The translations under genes were made by a program, and so were the position numbers. This document shows positions 34,833 through 42,892 of a DNA stretch of 64,000 nucleotides, one piece after another. How positions within the stretch are numbered: the first letter of the stretch is position 1; every line of letters starts with the position of its first letter. Under the pieces are notes generated by a model. The model searched no databases, had not been told where the DNA came from, and saw only the letters and a program-made list of their open reading frames with translations. Where the stretch lies: contig JAABTN010000010.1 of assembly GCA_011389895.1 (NCBI GenBank), positions 1 through 64,000 on the forward strand. Reading direction: 5' to 3'. The DNA comes from Maritimibacter sp. (GTDB lineage Bacteria; Pseudomonadota; Alphaproteobacteria; Rhodobacterales; Rhodobacteraceae).

Positions 34833-35492
34833 ATGATCGAATTCGACAACGTATCAAAGTCCTATTGGACCGGACAAAAGCGCAAGGTCATCCTTGACCA
34901 TGCGTCGTTTCGCGTTGAGCTGGGCAATTCGCTTGGTATCCTCGCGCCGAACGGGACCGGCAAGACGACGATCATCAACATGATGGCGGGGCTTGAAAAG
35001 CCCGACGAGGGGGCCGTGCGCAGCACCTCGCGCGTGTCATTCCCGCTTGGCTTCATGGGCGGCGTCGTGGCAAAGCTGTCGGCCAAGGAAAACGCCCGCT
35101 ACATCGCGCGGCTCTACGGTCTGGACCCGGATTATATCGAGGCGTTCACGCGGTGGCTGTGCGGGCTTGAAGAATACTATGATTTCCCGCTCGGCACCTA
35201 TTCGTCCGGGATGAAGGCGCGGTTCACCTTTGCTCTGCTGCTCGCGCTTGATTTTGACATCTACCTGATCGACGAAGGCATGCCGCAGACCACTGATGCC
35301 GAGTTTAACCGGAAGGCCGGAGATGTGCTGCGCCAGCGGTTGGAAAGTGCGACCGTGGTGATCGTCTCGCATCAGGCCGATACGCTCGAAAAATTCTGTC
35401 GATCCGCTGGCGTGCTGCTCAACGGGCAGCTTTTCATGTTCGACTCCTTGGAAGAAGCGAAACAGCTCTATGACTACTCCACCCAAGGCTAA
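34833..35492 (+). CDS. ABC-2 type polysaccharide export ATPase, KpsT-like
   Basis: A 219-aa ATPase. The Walker A is APNGTGKTT (about residues 38-46), the signature region YSSGMKARFTFALLLALDFD and Walker B with YLIDEGM follow, and the switch His is in VIVSHQAD. Size and wording match KpsT/BexA/CtrD, which drive capsular polysaccharide export with a KpsM permease. No permease gene lies next to it. It overlaps the KpsE-like gene by 23 bp, so the two proteins are made together. Confidence 0.9.
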   Translation: MIEFDNVSKSYWTGQKRKVILDHASFRVELGNSLGILAPNGTGKTTIINMMAGLEKPDEGAVRSTSRVSFPLGFMGGVVAKLSAKENARYIARLYGLDPDYIEAFTRWLCGLEEYYDFPLGTYSSGMKARFTFALLLALDFDIYLIDEGMPQTTDAEFNRKAGDVLRQRLESATVVIVSHQADTLEKFCRSAGVLLNGQLFMFDSLEEAKQLYDYSTQG

Positions 35493-37251
35493 GAAATTCC
35501 GCATCCGCCGCCCCGGCGGCGCGACTCCGCCCGAGGGCGAACAGGGGGCCGCACCCGCGACCCCGGCACGCCCCGAGGCGCATGAGCGGCCCGAGGCGAC
35601 GCAGGGCACCGGCGGCGCCGAGCAACCCCGCCAGCCGCGCGAGTTGAATGCAATGGAGCAGCTCGCCATGGGCGGGCGCGAAGACGGGTTCGGCGACCAG
35701 CCGTTCCCCGGGTCTGCCGCCGCCCAAACCGCCAACAGCGCAAACCCCGGGCGCCCCGGCGCAGAGCAGGCCGATGACGGCCCCGCGCCCGAGGTCGAGA
35801 TCGCGGCGATCAAGCAAGAGGGTCTGACCGGGCGACAGCTTCGCATGGCGCGCCGGGTGGCGCAGAAACACGGGCTTCCCGCGACATCGGATTATGACGC
35901 CGTGCGCCTGTTGCGCAAAGCCGGGATTGATCCGTTTCAGGCCGCCAACATGCTGCAACTCGTGTCCGGCGCGGATGATCCGGACCCGCGCGCGCAAGAT
36001 CAGGCCGCCGTTCCCGCGACCCAGCAAAAGGTGCAATTGCCGCAAACCATGCAGGCGGGCGGGGCGCAGGTGCCCTCGACCAACGTGCTCGACGCCGCCG
36101 ACCGGGCCGCATCCATCCAAGAGATGCAGGAAGACATCGTGCGCCGCCGCCGCAAGAAGCTCGTGCTTCTCGCGACCCGGCTGGCCGCCTTCGTGCTTTT
36201 GCCGACCTTCATCGCGGCATGGTATTTCTACGTCGTCGCCACGCCCATGTATGCGACCAAGTCGGAATTCGTGATCCAGAAGGCCGAGAGCGGCGGCACG
36301 GCGATGTCGAGCCTGTTTGCAGGCTCCGGTATGGCCACGAGCCAGGATTCGATCACGGTGCAAAGTTACCTCACCTCGCGCGACGCGATGCTGCGTCTCG
36401 ATGCGGACCTTGGCTACAAGGAGCATTTCTCGGACCCGTCGATCGACCCGATCCAACGGCTTGACGCGTCTGCGACCAATGAAGAGGCCTTCAAGGTCTA
36501 CAAACGGAACGTAAAGATCGGCTATGACCCGACCGAAGGTATCGTGAAGCTTGAGGTTGTCGCGGCCTCGCCCGAAGCCTCGGCAGCCTTTTCCGAGGCG
36601 CTGATCACCTATGCCGAAGAGCGGGTCGACAACCTGACCCAACGCTTGCGGGCTGACCAGATGGCCGGGGCGATCGAAAGTTACGAAGATGCCGAAACCC
36701 GCATGCTTGAAGCGCAGGCCGAGGTGCTTGATCTGCAAGAAAGCATGGGAATTTTCGACGCCACCTCGGACGCAAGCTCGATCATGACGCAGGTCAACAC
36801 CTTCGAGACCCAGCTTCAGCAAAAGAAACTGCAACTCGACCAGCTTCTCGACAACGCGCGCCCGAACCAGGCGCGGGTCGAAGGGGTGCGCGGCGATATC
36901 GGGCGGCTTGAAGAGCTGGTGGCGGAACTGCGCGCCCGGTTGACCGAGACTGACGCGGCCGGAGGCACCCGCAGCTTGGCGTCGGAATCCGGTCGGCTGG
37001 CGATCGCGCAAACCAATCTCGAAACCCGCACGGCGCTTATGCAACAGGCGTTGCAGCAGCTTGAGACCGCGCGGATCGAGGCAAACAAGCAGACCCGCTA
37101 CCTTGAGATGGGCGTGCATCCGGTGGCTCCGGATCAGCCGACCTATCCCCGGGCGTTCGAGAATACGCTCTTGGCCTTCCTCGTTTTCGCGGGGATTTAC
37201 CTGATGATCTCGATCACCGCGTCGATCCTGCGCGAACAGGTCACCAGCTGA
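35470..37251 (+). CDS. capsule export inner-membrane protein, KpsE/BexC-like
   Basis: A 593-aa PCP-type protein. Residues 1 to about 115 are Pro/Gly/Glu-rich and probably disordered. A helical segment (GRQLRMARRVAQKHGLP...LRKAGIDPF) follows, then a transmembrane helix at about 237-256 (LAAFVLLPTFIAAWYFYVV), a periplasmic domain with long coiled coil (about 385-545), and a second helix at the C-terminus (about 562-585). This is the KpsE topology with an unusually long N-terminal cytoplasmic extension, seen in Rhodobacteraceae. It links the ABC transporter to the outer-membrane exporter. Confidence 0.88.
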   Translation: MTTPPKAKKFRIRRPGGATPPEGEQGAAPATPARPEAHERPEATQGTGGAEQPRQPRELNAMEQLAMGGREDGFGDQPFPGSAAAQTANSANPGRPGAEQADDGPAPEVEIAAIKQEGLTGRQLRMARRVAQKHGLPATSDYDAVRLLRKAGIDPFQAANMLQLVSGADDPDPRAQDQAAVPATQQKVQLPQTMQAGGAQVPSTNVLDAADRAASIQEMQEDIVRRRRKKLVLLATRLAAFVLLPTFIAAWYFYVVATPMYATKSEFVIQKAESGGTAMSSLFAGSGMATSQDSITVQSYLTSRDAMLRLDADLGYKEHFSDPSIDPIQRLDASATNEEAFKVYKRNVKIGYDPTEGIVKLEVVAASPEASAAFSEALITYAEERVDNLTQRLRADQMAGAIESYEDAETRMLEAQAEVLDLQESMGIFDATSDASSIMTQVNTFETQLQQKKLQLDQLLDNARPNQARVEGVRGDIGRLEELVAELRARLTETDAAGGTRSLASESGRLAIAQTNLETRTALMQQALQQLETARIEANKQTRYLEMGVHPVAPDQPTYPRAFENTLLAFLVFAGIYLMISITASILREQVTS

Positions 37252-37260
37252 CGAGACCCC

Positions 37261-37290
37261 TGGCGCGCCGGCCTATTGGCCCGGCGCGTC
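37261..37290 (+). terminator. GC-rich hairpin after the KpsE-like gene (weak terminator)
   Basis: Roughly GGCGCGCCGGCC-TATT-GGCCCGGCGCG can fold into a stem 10 bp after the stop. No T run follows, so factor-independent termination is doubtful. It may limit read-through into the MscS gene. Confidence 0.45.
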
Positions 37291-37351
37291 ATGAAAGCGA
37301 TTGCATTCACGGGTCCGCGCGCTAGCGTTCCCCCAGCAAAAGGGGATCGCG

Positions 37352-38686
37352 ATGCCATACCTGCGTTTGTTTCTTGTTCTCGCCTGCCTGTCTCTGCCAC
37401 AGGCCCTGCCGGGCCCCGTGCTGGCCCAGAACGGCACCATCGCGACCGGCGAAGGCACGTCGAGCGAACAGAACCAGACCGACGCAGCCATTGCCACCCG
37501 TATCCGCAGCATCATCTCGGAGCTGGAAGGGTATGAGGATGTCACGGTGGTGGTAAAAGCCGGCATCGTGACCCTGCGCGGCACGACATTGGAACTGAGC
37601 CAAGCCGAACAGCTTGACATGCTGGCCGGTCGGGTCGAGGGCGTCGTGGCGGTCGAGAACCGGGTCACGATGTCGACGGACGTGGCCAAGCGGCTTACCC
37701 CGCTGATCGAGCGGGTTCAGAACCGGTTCTGGCAGGGGGTCGCGTTCCTGCCCCTCGTGGGGGTGGCGCTTTTCGCCTTCGCGGTCGTCCTTTGGATCGG
37801 GTTCTTCATCGCCCGGCGCAAGCGGCCTTGGGACCGGATCGCCCCGAACGCCTTTATCGCCGATATCTTTCGCGCCATGATCCGGGTCGCCTCGGTCGTG
37901 GCCGCGCTGGTCGTCGCACTGGACATTTTGGGGGCCACCGCGCTTTTGTCGACCATTCTCGGGGCAGCAGGGATCATCGGGCTGGCCATCGGGTTCGCCG
38001 TGCGCGACACGGTCGAGAATTTCATCGCCTCGGTGCTGCTGTCGATCCGTCAGCCCTTTGCCCCAAATGATGCGATCGAGATCAATGGTGACGAGGGCAA
38101 GGTCATTCGCCTGACCAGCCGCGCCACCATTTTGCTAAGCTTCGATGGCAACCATATCCGCATCCCCAATTCCACGGTGTTCAAGAGCCGCATTCTGAAT
38201 TACTCGCGCAACCCCGAGCGCCGGTTCGAGTTCACCCTTGGGGTCGCCTATGGCACCGATCTGGCGGAAGCGACGGCGCTCGCGCAGCGCACGTTGGAGG
38301 ATCTGCCCTTCGTGCTCACCACCCCGTCGGTGTCGATCTGGACGATGGAGCTTGGTGGTTCCGACATCGGGCTGATGCTCACCGCATGGATCGACCAGCG
38401 TGAAACCGGGCTTCTGGCGGCCCGGTCGGAGGCGATCCGACAGGTTCTGATCGCCTTCGAGAGCGCGGGGATCGAAATGCCGGAGCCGACCTATCGCCTG
38501 CTGACCTCGGATCACGACGCGGTGGACGAGGTGGAAGCCAAGAGCGCGGCGGCCGAGATCCTGGCTGAAACCGAGGTTCAGAACGTGAGCGCGACGATGG
38601 AGCAAGATCTGGACAACATCGTTGAGGGCGAGCGCAAGACCGCCGTGGGCGAAGACCTTTTGCGCGATGACGCCACCAAAGAGTAG
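37352..38686 (+). CDS. mechanosensitive channel (MscS family) with periplasmic BON domain
   Basis: A 444-aa protein from ATG 37352 behind AAAGGGG. A signal peptide (to about residue 28) is followed by a BON domain at about 42-115 (IRSIISELEGYEDVTVVVKA, VTLRGTTLELSQAEQ). Membrane helices lie at about 130-155, 178-205 and 205-230, and the MscS pore-lining helix is GAAGIIGLAIGFAVRDTVENF. The beta domain (about 250-300) and C-terminal domain follow. It would release solutes upon hypo-osmotic shock. The BON part probably contacts the membrane or wall, as in OsmY-type proteins. Confidence 0.9.
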   Translation: MPYLRLFLVLACLSLPQALPGPVLAQNGTIATGEGTSSEQNQTDAAIATRIRSIISELEGYEDVTVVVKAGIVTLRGTTLELSQAEQLDMLAGRVEGVVAVENRVTMSTDVAKRLTPLIERVQNRFWQGVAFLPLVGVALFAFAVVLWIGFFIARRKRPWDRIAPNAFIADIFRAMIRVASVVAALVVALDILGATALLSTILGAAGIIGLAIGFAVRDTVENFIASVLLSIRQPFAPNDAIEINGDEGKVIRLTSRATILLSFDGNHIRIPNSTVFKSRILNYSRNPERRFEFTLGVAYGTDLAEATALAQRTLEDLPFVLTTPSVSIWTMELGGSDIGLMLTAWIDQRETGLLAARSEAIRQVLIAFESAGIEMPEPTYRLLTSDHDAVDEVEAKSAAAEILAETEVQNVSATMEQDLDNIVEGERKTAVGEDLLRDDATKE

Positions 38687-38751
38687 GCCAAATTTTCCGG
38701 CAAATTTGGGCTTGCAGGCCGGACCGGGTTTGAGTAGTTACACGCGCACGT

Positions 38752-38826
38752 TGGGGTGTAGCCAAGCGGTAAGGCATCGGTTTTTGGTACCGTGTATCGT
38801 AGGTTCGAATCCTACCACCCCAGCCA
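38752..38826 (+). tRNA. tRNA-Gln (anticodon TTG)
   Basis: A 75-nt tRNA including encoded CCA. The acceptor stem TGGGGTG/CACCCCA is fully paired, the D arm is GCC...GGC, the anticodon loop is TTTTGGT giving TTG, and the T arm is GTAGG-TTCGAAT-CCTAC. The outer anticodon-stem pair is a T-T mismatch. It reads CAA and probably CAG. Confidence 0.96.
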
Positions 38827-38903
38827 TTTTTCCCGCCACTGGACCCCCGCGTCACGGGCCTTGAAACGCCTGACGAAACGCCGATCTGCGCGCCCCCCGT
38901 GGT

Positions 38904-39869
38904 CTATTCCGCCATGTGGCAGGAAACGCGGGTTTCGCCAATGCGGCGCATCTCGGGGCGTTCGGTGCGGCAGCGATCGACCGCCAGCGGACAGCGTGGG
39001 TGGAAGGTGCAGCCGGAGGGCGGATTGATCGGATCGGGGATTTCGCCCTTGGGCGGGTCGACTTCGCGCCCGAACCCATCCATGCGCGGGGCGGCGTCAA
39101 ACAGCATCCGGGTGTAGGGGTGCTTAGGCGTGGAAAACAGGGTGTCGCGCGGCGCCTCTTCGACAAGGCTTCCCAGATAAAGCACCCCGATCATATCCGC
39201 CACGTGTTGCACCACCGTCAGATCGTGGCTGATGAACAGGTAGGTGAGCCCGAATTCCTCGCGCAGATCGCTCATCAGGTTGAGGACTTGCGCCTGAACG
39301 CTGACATCCAGCGCCGATGTCGGCTCATCGCAGACGATCATCTTGGGCTCCGACGCCAACGCACGTGCGATACACAACCGCTGGCGTTGCCCGCCGGAAA
39401 ACTCGTGCGGGTACTCGTGGGCATCGGCGGCGGACAGGCCGACCTGTTCCAGCAACCGTTCGGCCAAGCCCTCGGTTTCGCCCCCCAGCACCGTTACGGG
39501 TTCCGCGATGATATCGCGCACCCGCCAGCGCGGGTTGAGCGAGGCATAGGGATCTTGAAAGATCATCTGGATATCCGATCGCACCCGCGCGATATCGGCC
39601 GTGTTTTTCGAGGCCGAAAGATCGACACCGTTCACCTCGACCGACCCGCTGGTGGGCGGCACGAGACCGACGATGATCTTGCCAATGGTGGATTTCCCCG
39701 ATCCGCTTTCCCCGACCAGCGCATAGACCGAGTTTTCGGGGACCTCGAAGCTGACATCGGAGACGGCGGTGAGAAACGCCTTGGGTTTGCGTTCGATCAC
39801 CCGGTTCAGCCATGGTTTCGAGACATCGAACACCCGGGTCAGGTTTTTCACCGATATCAGAGCGCTCAT
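38904..39869 (-). CDS. peptide ABC transporter ATP-binding protein, DppF/OppF type
   Basis: A 321-aa ATPase. Walker A is GESGSGKST (about 52-60), the signature FSGGQRQRLCIARALA is at about 160, Walker B IVCDEPTSALD at about 180, and the switch ISHD follows. The C-terminal oligopeptide-transporter domain includes PYTRMLFDAAPR and CTFHPRCPLA, with the Cys cluster (C...C...C) that binds an Fe-S centre in some Dpp ATPases. It is last in the dppABCDF-type operon and overlaps the preceding ATPase by four bases. Confidence 0.94.
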   Translation of the reverse strand: MSALISVKNLTRVFDVSKPWLNRVIERKPKAFLTAVSDVSFEVPENSVYALVGESGSGKSTIGKIIVGLVPPTSGSVEVNGVDLSASKNTADIARVRSDIQMIFQDPYASLNPRWRVRDIIAEPVTVLGGETEGLAERLLEQVGLSAADAHEYPHEFSGGQRQRLCIARALASEPKMIVCDEPTSALDVSVQAQVLNLMSDLREEFGLTYLFISHDLTVVQHVADMIGVLYLGSLVEEAPRDTLFSTPKHPYTRMLFDAAPRMDGFGREVDPPKGEIPDPINPPSGCTFHPRCPLAVDRCRTERPEMRRIGETRVSCHMAE

Positions 39870-40855
39870 GCCGCCCCCTCTTGTTCATCGTGGCTAAGCG
39901 GGAACCAACAGGCCGCCCGCCCACCGCAGGTCTCGATCGACGGTCCGGGCTCGGCGCGACACGTGTCCTCTGCATAGGCACAGCGCGGGTGAAAGGCGCA
40001 ACCATCGGGCAGCGCTTCAAGCCGTGGCATGGCCCCCGGGATCTGGCGCAACCGGTTGTGCCCAAGGCTGGCCAAGGGGGTCGAGGCCATCAGGCCAGCG
40101 GTATAGGGGTGCGTCGGGTGCGAGACGACATCGCGCACCGGCCCGATCTCGGCCAAACGCCCGGCATACATCACCGCGACCCGGTCGGCAGCTTCCGCGA
40201 TCACGCCCATGTCGTGGGTGACGAGCATCACGGCCACGCCGCGATCCCGGCACAGCCGTTTCAAAAGCGCCACGATCTGGGCTTGCACGCTGACGTCCAG
40301 CGCGGTGGTCGGCTCGTCCGCGATCACCAGCTCGGGTTCGGCGCAGAGCGCAAGCGCGATCACCACCCGCTGGCGCATGCCGCCGGAAAACTCGAACGGA
40401 TAGCTTCCGATACGTTGCCGGGCCGCGGGAATGCCCACTTCGTCCAGCGCGGCCACGGCGCGGTTCAACGCCTCGCTCTCGCTCACGTCCAGATGTTCGC
40501 GGATGGTCTCGGTCAACTGTTCGCCCACGGTCAAAAGCGGGTTGAGAGAGGTGAGCGGGTCTTGAAAAATCATCCCGATCTTGCGGCCCCGCAACCGGCG
40601 CAGCGCCTCGCGCGGGAGGTTGTCGATCCGTTGCCCCGACACGTGGATTTCACCGCCGGTGATGCGGGCGGGGGGGTCGAGAAGGCCGATCACCGCGTTG
40701 CCGGTCATCGATTTGCCCGCGCCGGATTCGCCCACCACCCCGAGAATCTCGCCGGGTGCGATGTCGTAGCTGACTTGGTCCACGGGGCGCAATACGCCAT
40801 TGCGCGTGGGGATTTCGACCACGAGGTCGCGAACGGAAAGGACTGCTGTGTTCAT
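39866..40855 (-). CDS. peptide ABC transporter ATP-binding protein, DppD/OppD type
   Basis: A 329-aa ATPase partner of the gene above. Walker A is GESGAGKSMTG, the signature FSGGMRQRVVIALAL is at about 155, Walker B VIADEPTTALD follows, and the switch is VTHD. The C-terminal domain has HPYTAGLMASTP and CAFHPRCAYAED. It forms a heterodimer with the DppF-type protein on the cytoplasmic face. Start and stop overlap with both neighbours through ATGA, so translation is coupled across the operon. Confidence 0.94.
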   Translation of the reverse strand: MNTAVLSVRDLVVEIPTRNGVLRPVDQVSYDIAPGEILGVVGESGAGKSMTGNAVIGLLDPPARITGGEIHVSGQRIDNLPREALRRLRGRKIGMIFQDPLTSLNPLLTVGEQLTETIREHLDVSESEALNRAVAALDEVGIPAARQRIGSYPFEFSGGMRQRVVIALALCAEPELVIADEPTTALDVSVQAQIVALLKRLCRDRGVAVMLVTHDMGVIAEAADRVAVMYAGRLAEIGPVRDVVSHPTHPYTAGLMASTPLASLGHNRLRQIPGAMPRLEALPDGCAFHPRCAYAEDTCRAEPGPSIETCGGRAACWFPLSHDEQEGAA

Positions 40856-41805
40856 TTTAACCTTGGGTTCAATGCGTCCCGCAGCCAGTCACCCAGCAGG
40901 TTGACCGACAGTGCGAGCACCAAAAGCGTGCAGGCGGGGAAGAACAGGATCCACCATTCGCCCGAGAACAGGAACCCCTGCCCGATCCGGATCAGGGTGC
41001 CGAGGCTGGGTTGCGTGGGCGGGGCCCCGACGCCAAGAAACGACAGAGTTGCCTCCGCGATGATCGCAAGCGCCAGCGAGATCGTCGCGATCACCAGCAC
41101 CGGGTTGAGGACATTGGGTAGGATATGGCGCACCATGATGGACACCGGGCGACGCCCGATCAGGCGCGCGGCCTGCACGTATTCGCGGTTTTTCTCGACC
41201 ATGGTGGCGCCGCGAACGACCCGCGCGAATTGCACCCAATCGGACAGGCCGATTGCAAGGATCAGCACCCAGATCGCCATGTCGTTGCGGTACTCGGGCG
41301 GGGTGATGCCCTTTGCGATCCCGAAAATCAGCATCGCAACCAGGATCGCGGGAAAGGTCAGCTGCATGTCCGCGATGCGCATGATGATCGTTTCGGTCCA
41401 GCCGCCGATATAGCCCGCAAGAAGGCCAAGCGTCACGCCAAGCACCATTGCCAGCGTCACCGCTGCGAACCCGACGAAGAGCGAAATTCGCATGCCGTAG
41501 AGGATCGTCGAGAACACATCGCGCCCTTGGTCATCGGTGCCGAGTAGGAAAACCTCGCCGGTGAAGGCATTGGGTTCCATCGGCGGCGTGAATCCGTTCA
41601 TCAGGTTCAGGGTTGCGGGATCGAACGGATTGTGCGGCGCGATCAGCGGCGCAAACAGCGCGGACAGCACCATCAGGGTCACCATGCTGGCGGCGACGAC
41701 CGCCACGGGCGCGTGGCGGAAGGAATAGACGAAATCGGACTCCCACACCTTGCGCAGGCGAGAGGGGGCGACCGGTTCGGGCTGTTTCGCCGTGCTGTCA
41801 CTCAT
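40852..41805 (-). CDS. peptide ABC transporter permease, DppC/OppC type
   Basis: A 317-aa inner-membrane protein. Start ATG 41805 (MSDSTAKQPEPVAPS) overlaps the dppB stop (ATGA); the track start is within dppB. Family features are an N-terminal helix at about 28-50, LGTDDQGRDVFSTILYGMRISLFVG at about 85, and EAA loop EYVQAARLIGRRPVSIMVRHILPN at about 210. About six helices. It pairs with the DppB-type permease to form the channel. Confidence 0.94.
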   Translation of the reverse strand: MSDSTAKQPEPVAPSRLRKVWESDFVYSFRHAPVAVVAASMVTLMVLSALFAPLIAPHNPFDPATLNLMNGFTPPMEPNAFTGEVFLLGTDDQGRDVFSTILYGMRISLFVGFAAVTLAMVLGVTLGLLAGYIGGWTETIIMRIADMQLTFPAILVAMLIFGIAKGITPPEYRNDMAIWVLILAIGLSDWVQFARVVRGATMVEKNREYVQAARLIGRRPVSIMVRHILPNVLNPVLVIATISLALAIIAEATLSFLGVGAPPTQPSLGTLIRIGQGFLFSGEWWILFFPACTLLVLALSVNLLGDWLRDALNPRLK

Positions 41806-42788
41806 GCCTTGGCCCCCGTGCCCCGATCCAGCCGCAGGCGGGGATCGATGGCGAAATAAAGCAGATCGACGATCAGGTTGATCGCCACGAACATCACCGA
41901 AATCAGCATCAGGTAGGCGGCCATGACCGGGATATCCACGAACTGGATCGCATTGATGAACAAAAGCCCGACACCGGGCCATTGGAACACCGTTTCGGTG
42001 ATGATCGCAAAGGCGATGATGCTGCCCAGTTGCAGGCCAGTCACCGTGATCACCGGCACCATGGTGTTCTTGAGCGCGTGACGGAAATTGACCGAGCGTT
42101 CGCGCAATCCGCGTGCCCGGGCGAAGCGGATGTAATCCTGTCGCAGCACCTCGAGCATCTCGGTGCGCACCAGCCGCATGATCAAGGTCATCTGGTACAG
42201 GCCAAGCGTGATCGACGGCAAGATCAGCGCCTTCAACCCGGATTCGGTCAAGAACCCGGTGGTCCAGCCGCCAAGGCGCACGACCTCACCACGCCCGAAA
42301 CTTGGAAGCCAATTCAATTCGACCGAGAACACGTAGATCAACAGGATCCCGATCAGGAAGGTTGGCAAAGACACCCCGACAAGCGACGAGGTCATGACGA
42401 TGTTGGCCCCGAGGCCACGCCTTCGGATCGCGGTGAAAACCCCAAGCCCGATCCCGCCGATCATGGCCATCAAACCCGACACCGCCGCCAGCTCCAATGT
42501 GGCGGGCGCGCGTTCGAGAAGGATGTCGGCAACCGGGCGGCCCTGCCGGTAGCTCAGCCCGAAATTGCCCTGCACGGCCTGACCGAGAAATTTCCCGTAT
42601 TGCACCGGGAACGGCTGATCGAGGCCCAGCTCGACGCGCAGCCGTTCGATATCGGCCTGCGTGCGTTCCTGGCCCAACATGTTGTCGACAGGATCGCCCA
42701 CGAAGCGGAACATGGAAAAGGCCACAAGGCCCACAACCAGCAACACCAGCACCGATTGCGCCACGCGGCGAATGATATAGGCAAGCAA
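41802..42788 (-). CDS. peptide ABC transporter permease, DppB/OppB type
   Basis: A 328-aa inner-membrane protein starting with TTG at 42788 (reads MLAYIIRRVAQSVLVLL, a typical DppB N-terminus). The EAA motif RQDYIRFARARGLRERSVNFRHALKN is at about 195, followed by a C-terminal helix pair ending with DPRLRLDRG. About six helices. The TTG start and the hairpin upstream suggest lower expression than the binding protein. Confidence 0.92.
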   Translation of the reverse strand: MLAYIIRRVAQSVLVLLVVGLVAFSMFRFVGDPVDNMLGQERTQADIERLRVELGLDQPFPVQYGKFLGQAVQGNFGLSYRQGRPVADILLERAPATLELAAVSGLMAMIGGIGLGVFTAIRRRGLGANIVMTSSLVGVSLPTFLIGILLIYVFSVELNWLPSFGRGEVVRLGGWTTGFLTESGLKALILPSITLGLYQMTLIMRLVRTEMLEVLRQDYIRFARARGLRERSVNFRHALKNTMVPVITVTGLQLGSIIAFAIITETVFQWPGVGLLFINAIQFVDIPVMAAYLMLISVMFVAINLIVDLLYFAIDPRLRLDRGTGAKA

Positions 42789-42853
42789 TAACTCGTCCGA
42801 TCCAGGTTGGAGATTTGGCGCTTAGCGACGGGAAGGAAAGAAGCAGAAAGCAT

Positions 42854-42881
42854 GCGGGCGACAGGCGCACCTGTCGCCCGC
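42854..42881 (-). terminator. strong hairpin between binding-protein and permease genes
   Basis: GCGGGCGACAGG and CCTGTCGCCCGC form a perfect 12-bp stem with loop CGCA just after the solute-binding-protein stop. On the minus strand it is followed by a mixed CT stretch and no clean U run, so it is probably a partial terminator or 3'-end stabiliser. Confidence 0.75.
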
Positions 42882-42892
42882 ATCTTCTTCAC

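Noticed and set aside
35434-37119. 561-aa minus-strand ORF
   Set aside because: Antisense to the KpsE-like gene, whose helices and coiled coil make sense on the plus strand.
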